A DNA stretch of 64,000 nucleotides from Bradyrhizobium sp. ORS 278 (lineage in GTDB: Bacteria; Pseudomonadota; Alphaproteobacteria; Rhizobiales; Xanthobacteraceae): contig NC_009445.1 in assembly GCF_000026145.1 (NCBI RefSeq), positions 5,176,501 to 5,240,500 on the forward strand, in the 5' to 3' direction. Below the pieces are notes generated by a model. The model had not been told where the DNA came from, did no database searches, and saw only the letters and a list, made by a program, of their open reading frames with translations. The translations under genes and the position numbers were made by a program. Positions 12,500-21,131 of this stretch are shown here, in pieces (within the stretch, counting starts at the first letter, position 1; the number at the start of each line of letters is the position of its first letter).

Positions 12500-14011
12500 T
12501 CAGTACCCGTAGCCCCGACGCGTCGGATAGCTCTGAGGGCCGCGTGTGTAGCCACCGCCGCCATATCCGCCGCCGATACCGATCCCGATGCTGACCGGCG
12601 GCACGACCCGTACCGGCGGCCCGTAATACTCCCGCGGCGGCGGAGGCGGTGCATAGACCACGACATCGTCTCCGGGATCACGGCGTGGCAGACGGGCTGC
12701 CCGCTTCGGCGGATCATCGGCGCGCTTCCTCGCCGGCTTCTCCTCGACTCGCTTGGGCGTCTCAGCCTTGCGGGTTGGCGTCTGCGAGCACGGACACGTC
12801 GGTCCGGCTGTGGCGCTGGCCGAAACGATCGGCGGCGCGGCCGCCGGAATTGCTGCATTGGCTGCCGCGACGACCGGCGTCACCACCGGACGATTGCGCA
12901 GACGCTCGATCAGCTTGCGCGCGGTCGGCGTCAGATCGCTGTCCGGATAGCGATCGAGAAAGCCCTGATAGGCGGCAACCGTGTTGATCAGCACAGCCTC
13001 ATTCCAGGCGGCCATGCGGTTGTGCAGATCGAGCCATTGCCGCGCCTGCGGCCCATAGGGCGCCGCCGTGTAGAGCGTGACGAAGGCCTCATAGGCCTCG
13101 ACGCTGCCATCGCCGACGATGATCTCATTGGCCGCCTCGATCGGCTTGCCCTGCAGGCTGCGCTTCCATTCGTCGACGCTGCGCTTCACCGCCTCCGGCC
13201 GCGGCGCGGCATTGGCAGCACTGACATCGGCCGCGGCGATGAAGCGGAAATCCTCGGTCAGCGACGAGGAATCCCATGGCGTCTGCCGCCCCTCCGTCGC
13301 CTTGTTGACCGCGACGCGCACCCGCTTGAACGCCTCCTCGATCGGCAGCCCCGGCTCGCGCGCCGCCTGCAGCAGCGCTGTGGTGTAAGGACTATTGGCG
13401 CCGTTGCCGTCCTCGGCCTCCGCACCGGGCGATGTCGAGTAGGACAAGAATGTGCCGGGCGCGCCGCTCTTGGTGTCGAGCAGCGCCAGGCCCCGGCCCG
13501 CGCTCTGATTGATCGCCGGGAACGGATTGTTGCGGCAGGCATCCAGCAGCAGGATACGCATCCGGCTCGGTACCGAGTTGAGCGTATTGAGAAGATCGTT
13601 GAGTCGCACCGCCTGCAGCGGAATATCCGCCTCGCGGCGTGGATCCACGTCTACTGGAACCAGATAGTTCTCGCCGTCGATCTGCAGGCCGTGGCCGGCG
13701 TAGAACACCAGGGCCACCGTGTCAGGCCCCTTGCTCGCGATCTTGGCCGCGAAATCACCGACCTCGCGGTTGAGATCGCGCTGCGACAGGTCGGCAGCAT
13801 TGGTCACGTCGAAGCCGGACTCCTCCAGCATTTTCGCCATCGCCTTGGCATCGTTCGCCGGATTGGGAAGTGGGGTCACCGAGCGATAGGCCGATTGCCC
13901 GATCACCAGCGCGAGCCTGCTGGTTTCGGCCATGGCGGACGACATGGCGGATGACAAACCGGCCAGCAGGCCGCCTGCGACCAAGGCAGCCCTGAGGGCG
14001 TGGCGAAACAT
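12500..14011 (-). CDS. Caspase-like (peptidase C14) exported protein
   Basis: A 503-residue protein with an N-terminal signal peptide (MFRHALRAALVAGGLLAG) and a p20-like caspase domain: RLALVIGQSAYR, the catalytic His in FYAGHG (His 107) and the catalytic Cys in LLLDACRNN (Cys 159). The C-terminal half has a proline/arginine-rich linker and ends in a Gly/Tyr-rich tail (GIGIGGGYGGGGYTRG). The start at 14011 is preferred because GGAG lies six bases upstream; a TTG at 14023 is possible. Both catalytic residues are intact. Bacterial relatives are often periplasmic metacaspase-like proteins; the target is unknown. Confidence 0.88.
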   Translation of the reverse strand: MFRHALRAALVAGGLLAGLSSAMSSAMAETSRLALVIGQSAYRSVTPLPNPANDAKAMAKMLEESGFDVTNAADLSQRDLNREVGDFAAKIASKGPDTVALVFYAGHGLQIDGENYLVPVDVDPRREADIPLQAVRLNDLLNTLNSVPSRMRILLLDACRNNPFPAINQSAGRGLALLDTKSGAPGTFLSYSTSPGAEAEDGNGANSPYTTALLQAAREPGLPIEEAFKRVRVAVNKATEGRQTPWDSSSLTEDFRFIAAADVSAANAAPRPEAVKRSVDEWKRSLQGKPIEAANEIIVGDGSVEAYEAFVTLYTAAPYGPQARQWLDLHNRMAAWNEAVLINTVAAYQGFLDRYPDSDLTPTARKLIERLRNRPVVTPVVAAANAAIPAAAPPIVSASATAGPTCPCSQTPTRKAETPKRVEEKPARKRADDPPKRAARLPRRDPGDDVVVYAPPPPPREYYGPPVRVVPPVSIGIGIGGGYGGGGYTRGPQSYPTRRGYGY

Positions 14012-14214
14012 GGCGATCTCCAATCTGCGCGTGACGTGCCAGTTGGTCGAGATGGTTTGCGACCCGGTTCATCGTCGAGCGCAAATGTCTTTCGACAATG
14101 CCGGTCCGTCGAGGCGCAATGCCGCGCGCTGGCGGACATCATTGCTGCACGAGATTCCCGCAGCATTGCCGTGATGCGCAACTAGCGTCCGCCGATCCGG
14201 GGGGCAGATGGATC

Positions 14215-14625
14215 ATGCGGCTGACGGCATCACAGATGGGGCTGTTCGCGGCTCTGCTGCTATCCGGCTGCGCCGCCGACAGCCAGTCCCGCCTCCCAGC
14301 ATTCATGCGCGTCAGAGACCCGGAACCGCCACCTCCCGAAGCTCCGCCTGACGTCGCCCTTCTTGTCCGCAAGAACCTCGACATGATCTTCGTGGCCACC
14401 AGCCTGCCGCGCGATCTCGAGGCCACATCCGCGAGACGCACCGATCGCGGCGATGCGTGGACCGCTTGCGTTCGCGCGCAGATCGTCTCGGTCGCCGGTG
14501 CGCCGCTTCGGAACCAGACCTACAAGCTGACAATCCGGCAAAACGAGATCATCGACCGACGGCGCGCGATGGCGGGCGACGATTGTGTTTCTGAAGATTA
14601 CCGCCCGATCATGCCGACGAAGTGA
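14215..14625 (+). CDS. Putative lipoprotein
   Basis: A 136-residue protein with a lipoprotein signal: a hydrophobic stretch, then LLLSGC, the lipidated Cys near residue 20. The mature part begins with a Pro/Glu-rich segment (RDPEPPPPEAPPD). It also has a second region (WTACVRAQIVSV, YKLTIRQNEIIDRRR, GDDCVSEDYRPI) with two further Cys that could form a disulphide. No recognised family. Divergent from the caspase-like gene with about 200 bases between starts. Confidence 0.72.
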   Translation: MRLTASQMGLFAALLLSGCAADSQSRLPAFMRVRDPEPPPPEAPPDVALLVRKNLDMIFVATSLPRDLEATSARRTDRGDAWTACVRAQIVSVAGAPLRNQTYKLTIRQNEIIDRRRAMAGDDCVSEDYRPIMPTK

Positions 14626-14795
14626 TGCAACTCGAAGGTGACGACCTGAGCATTGTCGACCTCAGCTGATCACCACCCGTGACCGTCCGGAACCTGCTAC
14701 CATTTCGAGCGATAGTGTTAGTTCTTAGCTAACGCAAACCAACGACCGGCCAGCGAACGAATGGGCCAAATTTAACGATTCCTCCGCATCATTTC

Positions 14796-15878
14796 ATGCG
14801 CAAGTGCGGAATGATCCCGGACCAGTTCTTCATGAACGTTCATCTCGTTGGCGATGACAAGGCCAAGCTCGCTCTGCTTCGCGGCATGCTGGCGGAGCGA
14901 TGCTCGCTCACATCCGAACTCATCGGTGACGCCGATATCAAGAGTCGCGACATCGACGCCATCGTCGTGGCGGCGGATCTGCGCGATGTCGACAACATCG
15001 CTGCGTTGAAAGAGATATCCGACCGGCTCGCCCGCATTCCGCGCCGCATCTTCCTGACCAACCACAAGTCTCGCCTGTCGACGGTCCAGGCCTATGCGCT
15101 CGGTGCGACGAGCGTGCTGTCGAGCACGCCCAGTCGCAATCAGTTGCTGGGAAAGCTGCTCGACGCGCGACCGGATTCGGCCGCCAACAGCGTCGCCGTC
15201 GACGGTCGCCAGGCTGCGTTCGCAGGTGCGTCCAGCATCGCCTCGATGTTCGCCGCGGTCCTGGGCGGCACGGAAATCAACATCGAGGAAACGCGCCGCG
15301 CGGGCAAGCACATCGCCGAATGCATCGCTGAAAACGGCCTTTCCGACTGGCTCGCGACCGTTCGCCGCCACCATGAGGGCACCTATCAGCACTGTCTGCT
15401 GGTGACGGGAATCACCGTGGACTTCGGCCTGAGCCTCGGCGTTCACAGCTCCGATCTCGAGCGGCTCTACATGGCCGCGATGTTCCACGACATCGGCAAG
15501 GCCACGATCCCGCTCACCATCCTCGACAAGCCGGGCCGTCTCGACGTCAAGGAGCGCGCGCTGGTCGAGACTCATCCGTCGGCAGGCTACGACGCTCTGA
15601 AGGACAACGAGGCGATCAGCGTCGAGGTGCTCGACGCGGTGCGCCACCATCACGAGTTTCTCGACGGCAGCGGCTATCCGGATGGACTGATGGATCACAA
15701 CATCCCGGATCTGACACGCATCCTCACCATCTCCGACATCTTCTCGGCCCTGATCGAATACCGCAGCTACAAGCCGGTAATGGCGCGCGAGAAGGCTTAT
15801 GAGATCCTTCAGGGCATGGAAGGCAAGCTGGAGAAGCCGCTGGTCGGCGCGTTCCGCGACGTCGCGCTGATCCGTTGA
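14796..15878 (+). CDS. HD-GYP domain protein (predicted c-di-GMP phosphodiesterase)
   Basis: A 360-residue protein. Residues 13-130 look like a degenerate receiver domain (MNVHLVGDDKAKLALLRG, IDAIVVAADLRD). The HD-GYP domain from about 190 has HHEGTYQHC, MFHDIGKATIP, ETHPSAGYD, RHHHEFLDGSGYPDGL and TISDIFSALIE. The HD metal ligands and the GYP triplet are intact. It should hydrolyse cyclic-di-GMP. The start may be the ATG at 14796, or the one at 14832 at the beginning of the receiver-like fold. Confidence 0.9.
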   Translation: MRKCGMIPDQFFMNVHLVGDDKAKLALLRGMLAERCSLTSELIGDADIKSRDIDAIVVAADLRDVDNIAALKEISDRLARIPRRIFLTNHKSRLSTVQAYALGATSVLSSTPSRNQLLGKLLDARPDSAANSVAVDGRQAAFAGASSIASMFAAVLGGTEINIEETRRAGKHIAECIAENGLSDWLATVRRHHEGTYQHCLLVTGITVDFGLSLGVHSSDLERLYMAAMFHDIGKATIPLTILDKPGRLDVKERALVETHPSAGYDALKDNEAISVEVLDAVRHHHEFLDGSGYPDGLMDHNIPDLTRILTISDIFSALIEYRSYKPVMAREKAYEILQGMEGKLEKPLVGAFRDVALIR

Positions 15879-15978
15879 GCGGAACTCCGATCATGGTCAA
15901 TACGTGGTAAAACGCGCAGCGCAAATCTGAACTGATCGGCAAGGCCTATCTTGGCAGCTTTGCAATAGCATCGACCCT

Positions 15979-17241
15979 GTGAATGTGCGTCCTTGCGCAT
16001 TCAGGGGGTGTCGGGACGTGGCTGATATCGTTGATCACACGATTGCGCATGCGTCGCCAGCAGCAGGCCGGCGCGGCTTGAGCGCGTCGTCGCCAGCTTT
16101 GGTGCCGCTCGATGCGGTCACCGAGACCGCATGGCGGCAGCTCGCGGGGCGTGTGCTGGAGCCGAACGGCTACTACCTGCCCGACTGGGAAAGCGCGGTG
16201 AACGCGTCCGCACGCGGCCGAACTGGAGCCTCGGCACTGTGCGCCTGGAGCGACGATCCGTCCTCGCGGCTCATTGGGCTGATGCCGGTCACGTCGCTGT
16301 GGCGCGCCTGTCGGCTGCCGCTGCCTGTCCTCGCCAGTGGCCATCCATACGGCACGCTCTGCACACCGCTGCTCGACGCTGACAGCGCGGAGCCCGCAGC
16401 ATTCCGGCTGCTGGATACGGCACGGCGCGCGGGCGCCCGCGCGCTTCTGCTCCGGGACATGTCGGTCGAGGGTCCTGTGATGCAGGCGTTCGACACCGTC
16501 CTGCGTCGTCAGCGCCTGCGATCACGCGTCCTGCAGTGCTATGAGCGCGCCTTGCTCGATGCGACGGTGGACGGCGAAACGGTGCTGCATGACGGGCTCG
16601 GTGCCAAGAAGCTGAAGGAGCTGCGCCGCCAGCGTCATCGGCTGGCTGAGCACGGCGCGGTCCGCGTCGCGATTGCACGCGCGCCCGGCGAGGTCGCCGC
16701 AGCTCTCGAGACCTTCCTCGCGCTGGAGGCCAGCGGCTGGAAGGGGCGCCGCGGCACCGCCCTGATCCAGCATGACGGCGACGCCGCCTTCATCCGTCGA
16801 GCAGCACCGACGCTGGCCTATCATGGCGCCTGCGAGATCATCAGCTTCTTCGCGGGCGAGACCGCTGTCGCCGCCGGTCTCGTGCTGCGCCATCAGGACC
16901 GCGCCTTCTTCTTCAAGCTCGGCGTCGACGAGCGGTTTGCAAAGTACTCGCCAGGGGTTCAGCTGACGCTCGAACTCACACGTCACCTCTGCAACGACCC
17001 GACGATCAGCTCCGCCGACTCCACCGCCGGCCCGGACCATCCCATGATCAACCCGATCTGGCGCGGGCGGCTTTCAATCGGCGACGTGCTGATCCCCCTC
17101 TATGATCGCGATCCGGCGGTCGAGATCGTCCACGCCGCACTGATCGCCCGACGCGAGGCACAGGCCCTGGCACGGCGCTCGGTTCACACGATCCGCGGCT
17201 GGCGGAAGCGCCGGATGGCTACTCCGCAGCCTCAGCGTTGA
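15979..17241 (+). CDS. CelD/BcsL-type GNAT acetyltransferase
   Basis: A 420-residue protein with an N-terminal half containing LEPNGYYLPDWESAV and LIGLMPVTSLWRACRLPLPV. The C-terminal acyltransferase_6 region has KKLKELRRQRHRLAEHGAV, FLALEASGWKGRRGTAL, FFKLGVDERFAKYSPG and ADSTAGPDHPMINPIW. This layout is typical of CelD/FemAB-like acetyltransferases linked to cell-surface polysaccharide. The GTG at 15979 is the farthest start, and starts further in are possible. The 3' end overlaps the converging oxidoreductase gene by 23 bases. Confidence 0.8.
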   Translation: MNVRPCAFRGCRDVADIVDHTIAHASPAAGRRGLSASSPALVPLDAVTETAWRQLAGRVLEPNGYYLPDWESAVNASARGRTGASALCAWSDDPSSRLIGLMPVTSLWRACRLPLPVLASGHPYGTLCTPLLDADSAEPAAFRLLDTARRAGARALLLRDMSVEGPVMQAFDTVLRRQRLRSRVLQCYERALLDATVDGETVLHDGLGAKKLKELRRQRHRLAEHGAVRVAIARAPGEVAAALETFLALEASGWKGRRGTALIQHDGDAAFIRRAAPTLAYHGACEIISFFAGETAVAAGLVLRHQDRAFFFKLGVDERFAKYSPGVQLTLELTRHLCNDPTISSADSTAGPDHPMINPIWRGRLSIGDVLIPLYDRDPAVEIVHAALIARREAQALARRSVHTIRGWRKRRMATPQPQR

Positions 17242-17881
17242 TCTCCGCGGACACCTGACGGATTGCGCGCGCGAGCATCTGCGGATCCTGCGCGCCGGAG
17301 ACGGCGTACTTCTGCGCGAACACATAGGTCGGCACGCCGGAGATGCCTTTCTCCGCGGCCTCCTGCGCTTGTCCCGACACCAGAGCCACATCATCCTCGG
17401 TCGCCAACATCTTGCGAACAACGGCCGCATCGAGCCCGCAGTCCGCGGCCGCCTGCACCAGCACCTCCACGTCGGTGAGATCGCCGCCGTCGCGGAAGTA
17501 AAGCTCCATCAGTCGCTGCTTCATCTCAGGCGCCTTGCCGATCTGGCCGGCCCAGTGGATCAGACGGTGGCAATCGGTCGTGTTGGGCTGGCGCGCGACC
17601 TTGTCGGGCCGATAGCTCAGCCCCTCCTGCTCGGCGGCGGCGACGACGCGGCCGGCGATGCCCTTGTAGGCCTCGACCGACCCGAACTTGGTGGTCAGAT
17701 ATTGCTCGCGGCTGATGCCCTCGCGCGGCACCCAGGGATTGAGGAAGAACGGCCGATAGTTCAGCTCGACCGGCACGTCGGGAACGAGCTTCAGAGCCTC
17801 CTCGATGCGATGCTTGCCGATGTAGCACCAGGGACAGACGACGTCGGACACGACGTCGATGGTCAGCGGCTTCAGGCTCAT
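17219..17881 (-). CDS. DsbA-family FrnE-like oxidoreductase
   Basis: A 220-residue thioredoxin-fold protein with the active-site motif CPWC (Cys 16 and 19) followed by YIGKHRIEEAL. It has the all-helical insertion (TKFGSVEAYKGIAGRVVAAA), TDCHRLIHWAGQIGK and the cis-Pro motif GISGVPTYVFAQKYAVSGAQ. There is no signal peptide, so it is cytoplasmic, like FrnE/2-hydroxychromene isomerase relatives. The start at 17881 was chosen because the upstream in-frame sequence shows no similarity. It probably handles thiol or polyketide-like substrates; the substrate is unknown. Confidence 0.9.
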   Translation of the reverse strand: MSLKPLTIDVVSDVVCPWCYIGKHRIEEALKLVPDVPVELNYRPFFLNPWVPREGISREQYLTTKFGSVEAYKGIAGRVVAAAEQEGLSYRPDKVARQPNTTDCHRLIHWAGQIGKAPEMKQRLMELYFRDGGDLTDVEVLVQAAADCGLDAAVVRKMLATEDDVALVSGQAQEAAEKGISGVPTYVFAQKYAVSGAQDPQMLARAIRQVSAEINAEAAE

Positions 17882-17950
17882 GCGCGTCGCTCCGGGTTCG
17901 CTTGGCGTTCCGCCCAAGATAAGCCTATGCCACGCCGGCACAAGCCAGAG

Positions 17951-18766
17951 TCACAGCGAGGTAACCATCTCCTTCAGCCTGGCGGCGGTCAGGTCATCGG
18001 CCGGGAAGAAGGTTTCCAGCGCCAGCTCCGACAGCGTGATGTCCACAGGCGTGCCGAACACCATGGTCGTCGAGAAGAAGCTCAGCACGTCCGCCCCGAC
18101 CCGCAACCGCAAGGGGATGGCGACGCTGTCGACGGCGAGCGGCGCCGATCGCGCCGGGATCGGATAGGACTTCAGCTCCTCGTAGAGCTTCAGCAGACCG
18201 GCGTCCGCCGTCGCCTCGCATTGCCGATGCAGGCGCTCCAGGAGATGCCCGCTCCATTCGGGCAGGTTCACGGTCCGCGCCGCCAGCCCTTCGGGATGCA
18301 GCGCGACCCGCAGCACGTTCAGCGGTGGCGCCAGCAAACGCTCCGGGACGCCGGCCAATAGCGGCGCGATCAGCCGGTTGGCCGCGACCAGGTTCCAGTG
18401 CCGGTCGACGGCGACGGCCGGGTTCGGCTCATGGGCCTTGAGCACCAGGTTCATCGCCTCGCGGGCCGGCTTCAGCGCCGGATCCTCCAGCGGCCGCTGC
18501 TGGAAGGCGGGCGCATAGCCGGCGGCCACCAGCAGCACGTTACGTTCACGCAGGGGCACGTCCAATCGCTCCGCCAGCTTAAGGACCATGTCGCGCGACG
18601 GCGCGGCGCGGCCGGTCTCCACGAAGCTCAGATGCCGCGCCGAGATCTCGGCATCGAGCGCGAGGTCGAGTTGCGACAGATGCCGGCGTTGCCGCCATTG
18701 CCGCAGGTGCTCGCCGACATGAACGGGTTTGGCGCGGTCGGCGCGCGCCGAAGCGAGCTGTGTCAT
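17951..18766 (-). CDS. XRE/MmyB-type helix-turn-helix regulator
   Basis: A 271-residue protein. Residues 15-75 form an XRE HTH (VGEHLRQWRQRRHLSQLDLA, EISARHLSFVETGRAAPSRDM). The C-terminal MmyB-like ligand-binding domain contains HEPNPAVAVDRHWNLVAANR, LRVALHPEGLAARTVNL and ELALETFFPADD. Such proteins often sense an acyl or aromatic ligand. Start at 18766. It is divergent, 102 bases away, from two small genes that it may control. Confidence 0.9.
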   Translation of the reverse strand: MTQLASARADRAKPVHVGEHLRQWRQRRHLSQLDLALDAEISARHLSFVETGRAAPSRDMVLKLAERLDVPLRERNVLLVAAGYAPAFQQRPLEDPALKPAREAMNLVLKAHEPNPAVAVDRHWNLVAANRLIAPLLAGVPERLLAPPLNVLRVALHPEGLAARTVNLPEWSGHLLERLHRQCEATADAGLLKLYEELKSYPIPARSAPLAVDSVAIPLRLRVGADVLSFFSTTMVFGTPVDITLSELALETFFPADDLTAARLKEMVTSL

Positions 18767-18867
18767 GGGCAGAAGAGCTATCACGAGGACGTCAGCGCCT
18801 CCATGACCTGCCAGGTAATCGAATTGCCCCGCGCCGCCGGCCATCCTCCACATCAGAGGAGATGACG

Positions 18868-19092
18868 ATGCGCAGGCAGCACCGTCCCGAGACCTTCGCT
18901 TTCACGACCCTCAGCCGCTGGCTGGCCGGCCTCGCGACAACGCTGCTCGCACGCTCGCTCAACCTGCCAGAGCCGCTGCTGCACGCCACGGGCAGCCTCG
19001 TCGTCGCGCAGGTCAGCGAGATCGAGGCTCGGGCCGCACGCTCGCTGTGCCCGGCGCGCCTGCGTCGTCGTTTCCTCGCCTGGTTCCGTTGA
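18868..19092 (+). CDS. Small basic protein next to the XRE regulator
   Basis: A 74-residue protein starting MRRQHRPETFAF with LAGLATTLLARSLNLPEPLLHATGS and an Arg-rich end (RLRRRFLAWFR). The ATG at 18868 has AGAGGAG six bases upstream, better placed than the ATG at 18862. Its middle segment has the same LNLPEPLLHATG pattern as MQLPEALLRETG in the next gene, so the two may be related by partial duplication. Function unknown. Confidence 0.6.
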   Translation: MRRQHRPETFAFTTLSRWLAGLATTLLARSLNLPEPLLHATGSLVVAQVSEIEARAARSLCPARLRRRFLAWFR

Positions 19093-19124
19093 AAACCCCC
19101 TCACCGCACCGAAGGAGACTTGCC

Positions 19125-19523
19125 ATGATCGTTTCGTCCACCCTGCTGCGTCGCGCCCTGATCGCCGACGCCGTGTTCAGCGGCATCGCCGGCCTCGCGC
19201 TCACTTTCGACGCGTCGCCGCTGGCGGCGTTGATGCAATTGCCTGAAGCGCTGCTGCGCGAGACCGGCCTGTTCCTGATCGTCTATGCGAGCGTCGTCGG
19301 CTGGCTCGGCTCGCGCGCGCTGACGCCGAAGCCGCTGATCCTGCTCGTCATCGCCGGCAATGCCGCCTGGACCGTCGGCAGCATCGGCTTGTTGTTCTCC
19401 GGCCTCGTGACGCCGAACGTGCTCGGCGAGATCTTCGTCGCGGCCCAGGCCGTGGGAACAGGCGTGTTCGCCGAGTTGCAGTACATGGGGTTGCGTCGGA
19501 GCACGGAAGCGCTGACGGCTTGA
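19125..19523 (+). CDS. Four-helix integral membrane protein
   Basis: A 132-residue protein with four hydrophobic helices (ALIADAVFSGIAGLALTF, ETGLFLIVYASVVGWL, PLILLVIAGNAAWTVGSIGLL, VLGEIFVAAQAVGTGVF). GAAGGAG precedes the ATG by 7 bases. It lies 32 bases after the small basic gene and probably shares its transcript. It resembles small inner-membrane proteins of unknown function. Confidence 0.8.
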   Translation: MIVSSTLLRRALIADAVFSGIAGLALTFDASPLAALMQLPEALLRETGLFLIVYASVVGWLGSRALTPKPLILLVIAGNAAWTVGSIGLLFSGLVTPNVLGEIFVAAQAVGTGVFAELQYMGLRRSTEALTA

Positions 19524-19645
19524 GCCGCGGAGATGACGTGCGCCGGCCGCTGCGACGAGCGGCCCGGCGCTCGATCTCCGCTTGATTTGACATGCATGGC
19601 GAAAGCATCCTTGGCATCGTTGCAAGCCGACAGGAGACCGCCGCG

Positions 19646-20263
19646 ATGCCGCCGCATGTCAGCGGGACGGAAGGTTACGCCGCCGAGGCGGATAGCCTTT
19701 TCGTGCGTTACGAAAGCATCCCCTCCGAGCAGGCGCATGCCGCCGTACTTCACCTGCTGCCGAAGTCGCCCGCGCGCGTGCTCGACATCGGCGCGGGCAC
19801 GGGGCGCGATGCCGCATGGTTCGCGAGCCTCGGGCATCGGGTGGTCGCGGTCGAGCCGACCGACGCGCTGCGGCTGCGCGCGATGCATCTGCATGCGTCG
19901 CCTGCGATCACCTGGATCGATGACAGCCTGCCAGAGCTCGCCGCGCTGGCGGACGGCGACGAGCAGTTCGATCTGGTGATGATGACCGCCGTTTTCATGC
20001 ATCTCGACGAGGTGCAGCGGCGACGCGCGCTGCCCAATATCGCCGCGCGGATCGCGAGCGGCGGCCGACTGATCATGACGCTGCGGCACGGGCCGGTGCC
20101 GCCGGGACGACGAATGTTCGAGATCGACGCCGAGAGCGTCATCGCGCCGGCACGACAGCTCGGTCTCAGCCTTGAACTCAACCGCGACGGCGCGTCGCTG
20201 AACAGAGAAAACCGGGCTGCGGGAGTGACCTGGACGACGCTTGCGTTCAGCAAACCGGGATGA
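19646..20263 (+). CDS. Class I SAM-dependent methyltransferase
   Basis: A 205-residue protein whose motif I RVLDIGAGTGRDAAWFAS binds SAM. It is followed by VVAVEPTDALR (acidic residue of motif post-I), FDLVMMTAVFMHLDE (motif II/III) and a GGRLIMTLRHGP strand. The fold is complete, but the methyl acceptor is not evident. The ATG at 19646 is preferred; the frame extends to 19592. It sits alone between the membrane protein and the SET gene. Confidence 0.88.
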   Translation: MPPHVSGTEGYAAEADSLFVRYESIPSEQAHAAVLHLLPKSPARVLDIGAGTGRDAAWFASLGHRVVAVEPTDALRLRAMHLHASPAITWIDDSLPELAALADGDEQFDLVMMTAVFMHLDEVQRRRALPNIAARIASGGRLIMTLRHGPVPPGRRMFEIDAESVIAPARQLGLSLELNRDGASLNRENRAAGVTWTTLAFSKPG

Positions 20264-20289
20264 GCGGCGCTGGACGCGAGCTCGCCCGA

Positions 20290-20958
20290 TCAGGCCGCCT
20301 TGGCGCGGGTCAGGGTCTTCGCGGGGCTGGACTTGGTCTTGACGCGCTTGCCGGCAGCCGGCCGGCGGCTCTCCGCCTTGGCCCGCGTTGAGGTCTTCGC
20401 TTTCACGCGCTGCTTGGACTTGACCGTCTCTTTGGGAAGCTTGTCGGACGTTTTCTTGGCTTTCTTCTTGGCCTTCTTCGCGGCCTTCCGCTCGTCCTTG
20501 GCCTTTTGCTTGGCGCGCTCCGCGCGCGCCTCGGCCTTCTTCTTCGCCCGCTTCTTCTCGCAGGCGTCGCATTTGCAGCCGATCGGCTTCAGATAGGCTT
20601 TGAAGTAATCGGTGCCGTAATCGTAATTGATCTCCTCGCCCGGCGCGATGTTCTTGATCGCGCGGATAAAGATCTTCTTCTTGCGCGGCTTGACGTCCGA
20701 CTCGGCGTTCGGCTTGCACGAATGATTGATGTAACGGGCGACGTTCTCGCGGACCGAGCCGTCGATGGTCCAGCGGTTGTCGAGCTCGAACAGATATTTG
20801 TTCTCGATCGCATCGTCCTCGGCCTTCTTCGAATCCAACAGCGGTCCGAAGTAGCGGATGATCTTGGTGCCCTTCTTGATCGGCTGGGTGGCGAACAGAC
20901 CGAGCCCCGTCTTTGAGCGGCCGATGCGATAGGGTTTGGTCGAGGGGATGACAGGCAT
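20290..20958 (-). CDS. SET-domain protein-lysine methyltransferase with a Lys/Ala-rich tail
   Basis: A 222-residue protein. Residues 8-115 form a SET domain: GLFATQPIKKGTKI, IRYFGPLL, the catalytic RYINHSCKPNAES with the SAM-binding NHS, and GEEINYDYGTDYF with the catalytic Tyr. It is followed by a post-SET zinc motif CKCDAC. From 125 on, the sequence is a long Lys/Ala/Arg tail (KKAEARAERAKQKAKDERKA, AKKAKKKAKKT). It would methylate lysines on a protein, and the tail could bind nucleic acid. It lies 173 bases downstream of a basic protein on the same strand, its most obvious candidate substrate. Confidence 0.9.
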   Translation of the reverse strand: MPVIPSTKPYRIGRSKTGLGLFATQPIKKGTKIIRYFGPLLDSKKAEDDAIENKYLFELDNRWTIDGSVRENVARYINHSCKPNAESDVKPRKKKIFIRAIKNIAPGEEINYDYGTDYFKAYLKPIGCKCDACEKKRAKKKAEARAERAKQKAKDERKAAKKAKKKAKKTSDKLPKETVKSKQRVKAKTSTRAKAESRRPAAGKRVKTKSSPAKTLTRAKAA

Positions 20959-21131
20959 GATCTATGGGAAGAGATGGACCTCGCGAGGTGGACGTTCTAG
21001 GATAAATTCACGGCGCTGTCAGGTGTTTCCCTGCCCTGTTTCGCGCCGTCCCCAGCTTGCAACACCCCGCGCCGCACGATTCTAAGGACAAAGTGAGGGT
21101 CGTCGGCGCGCGCGATCGACGTCGCGCAGTC

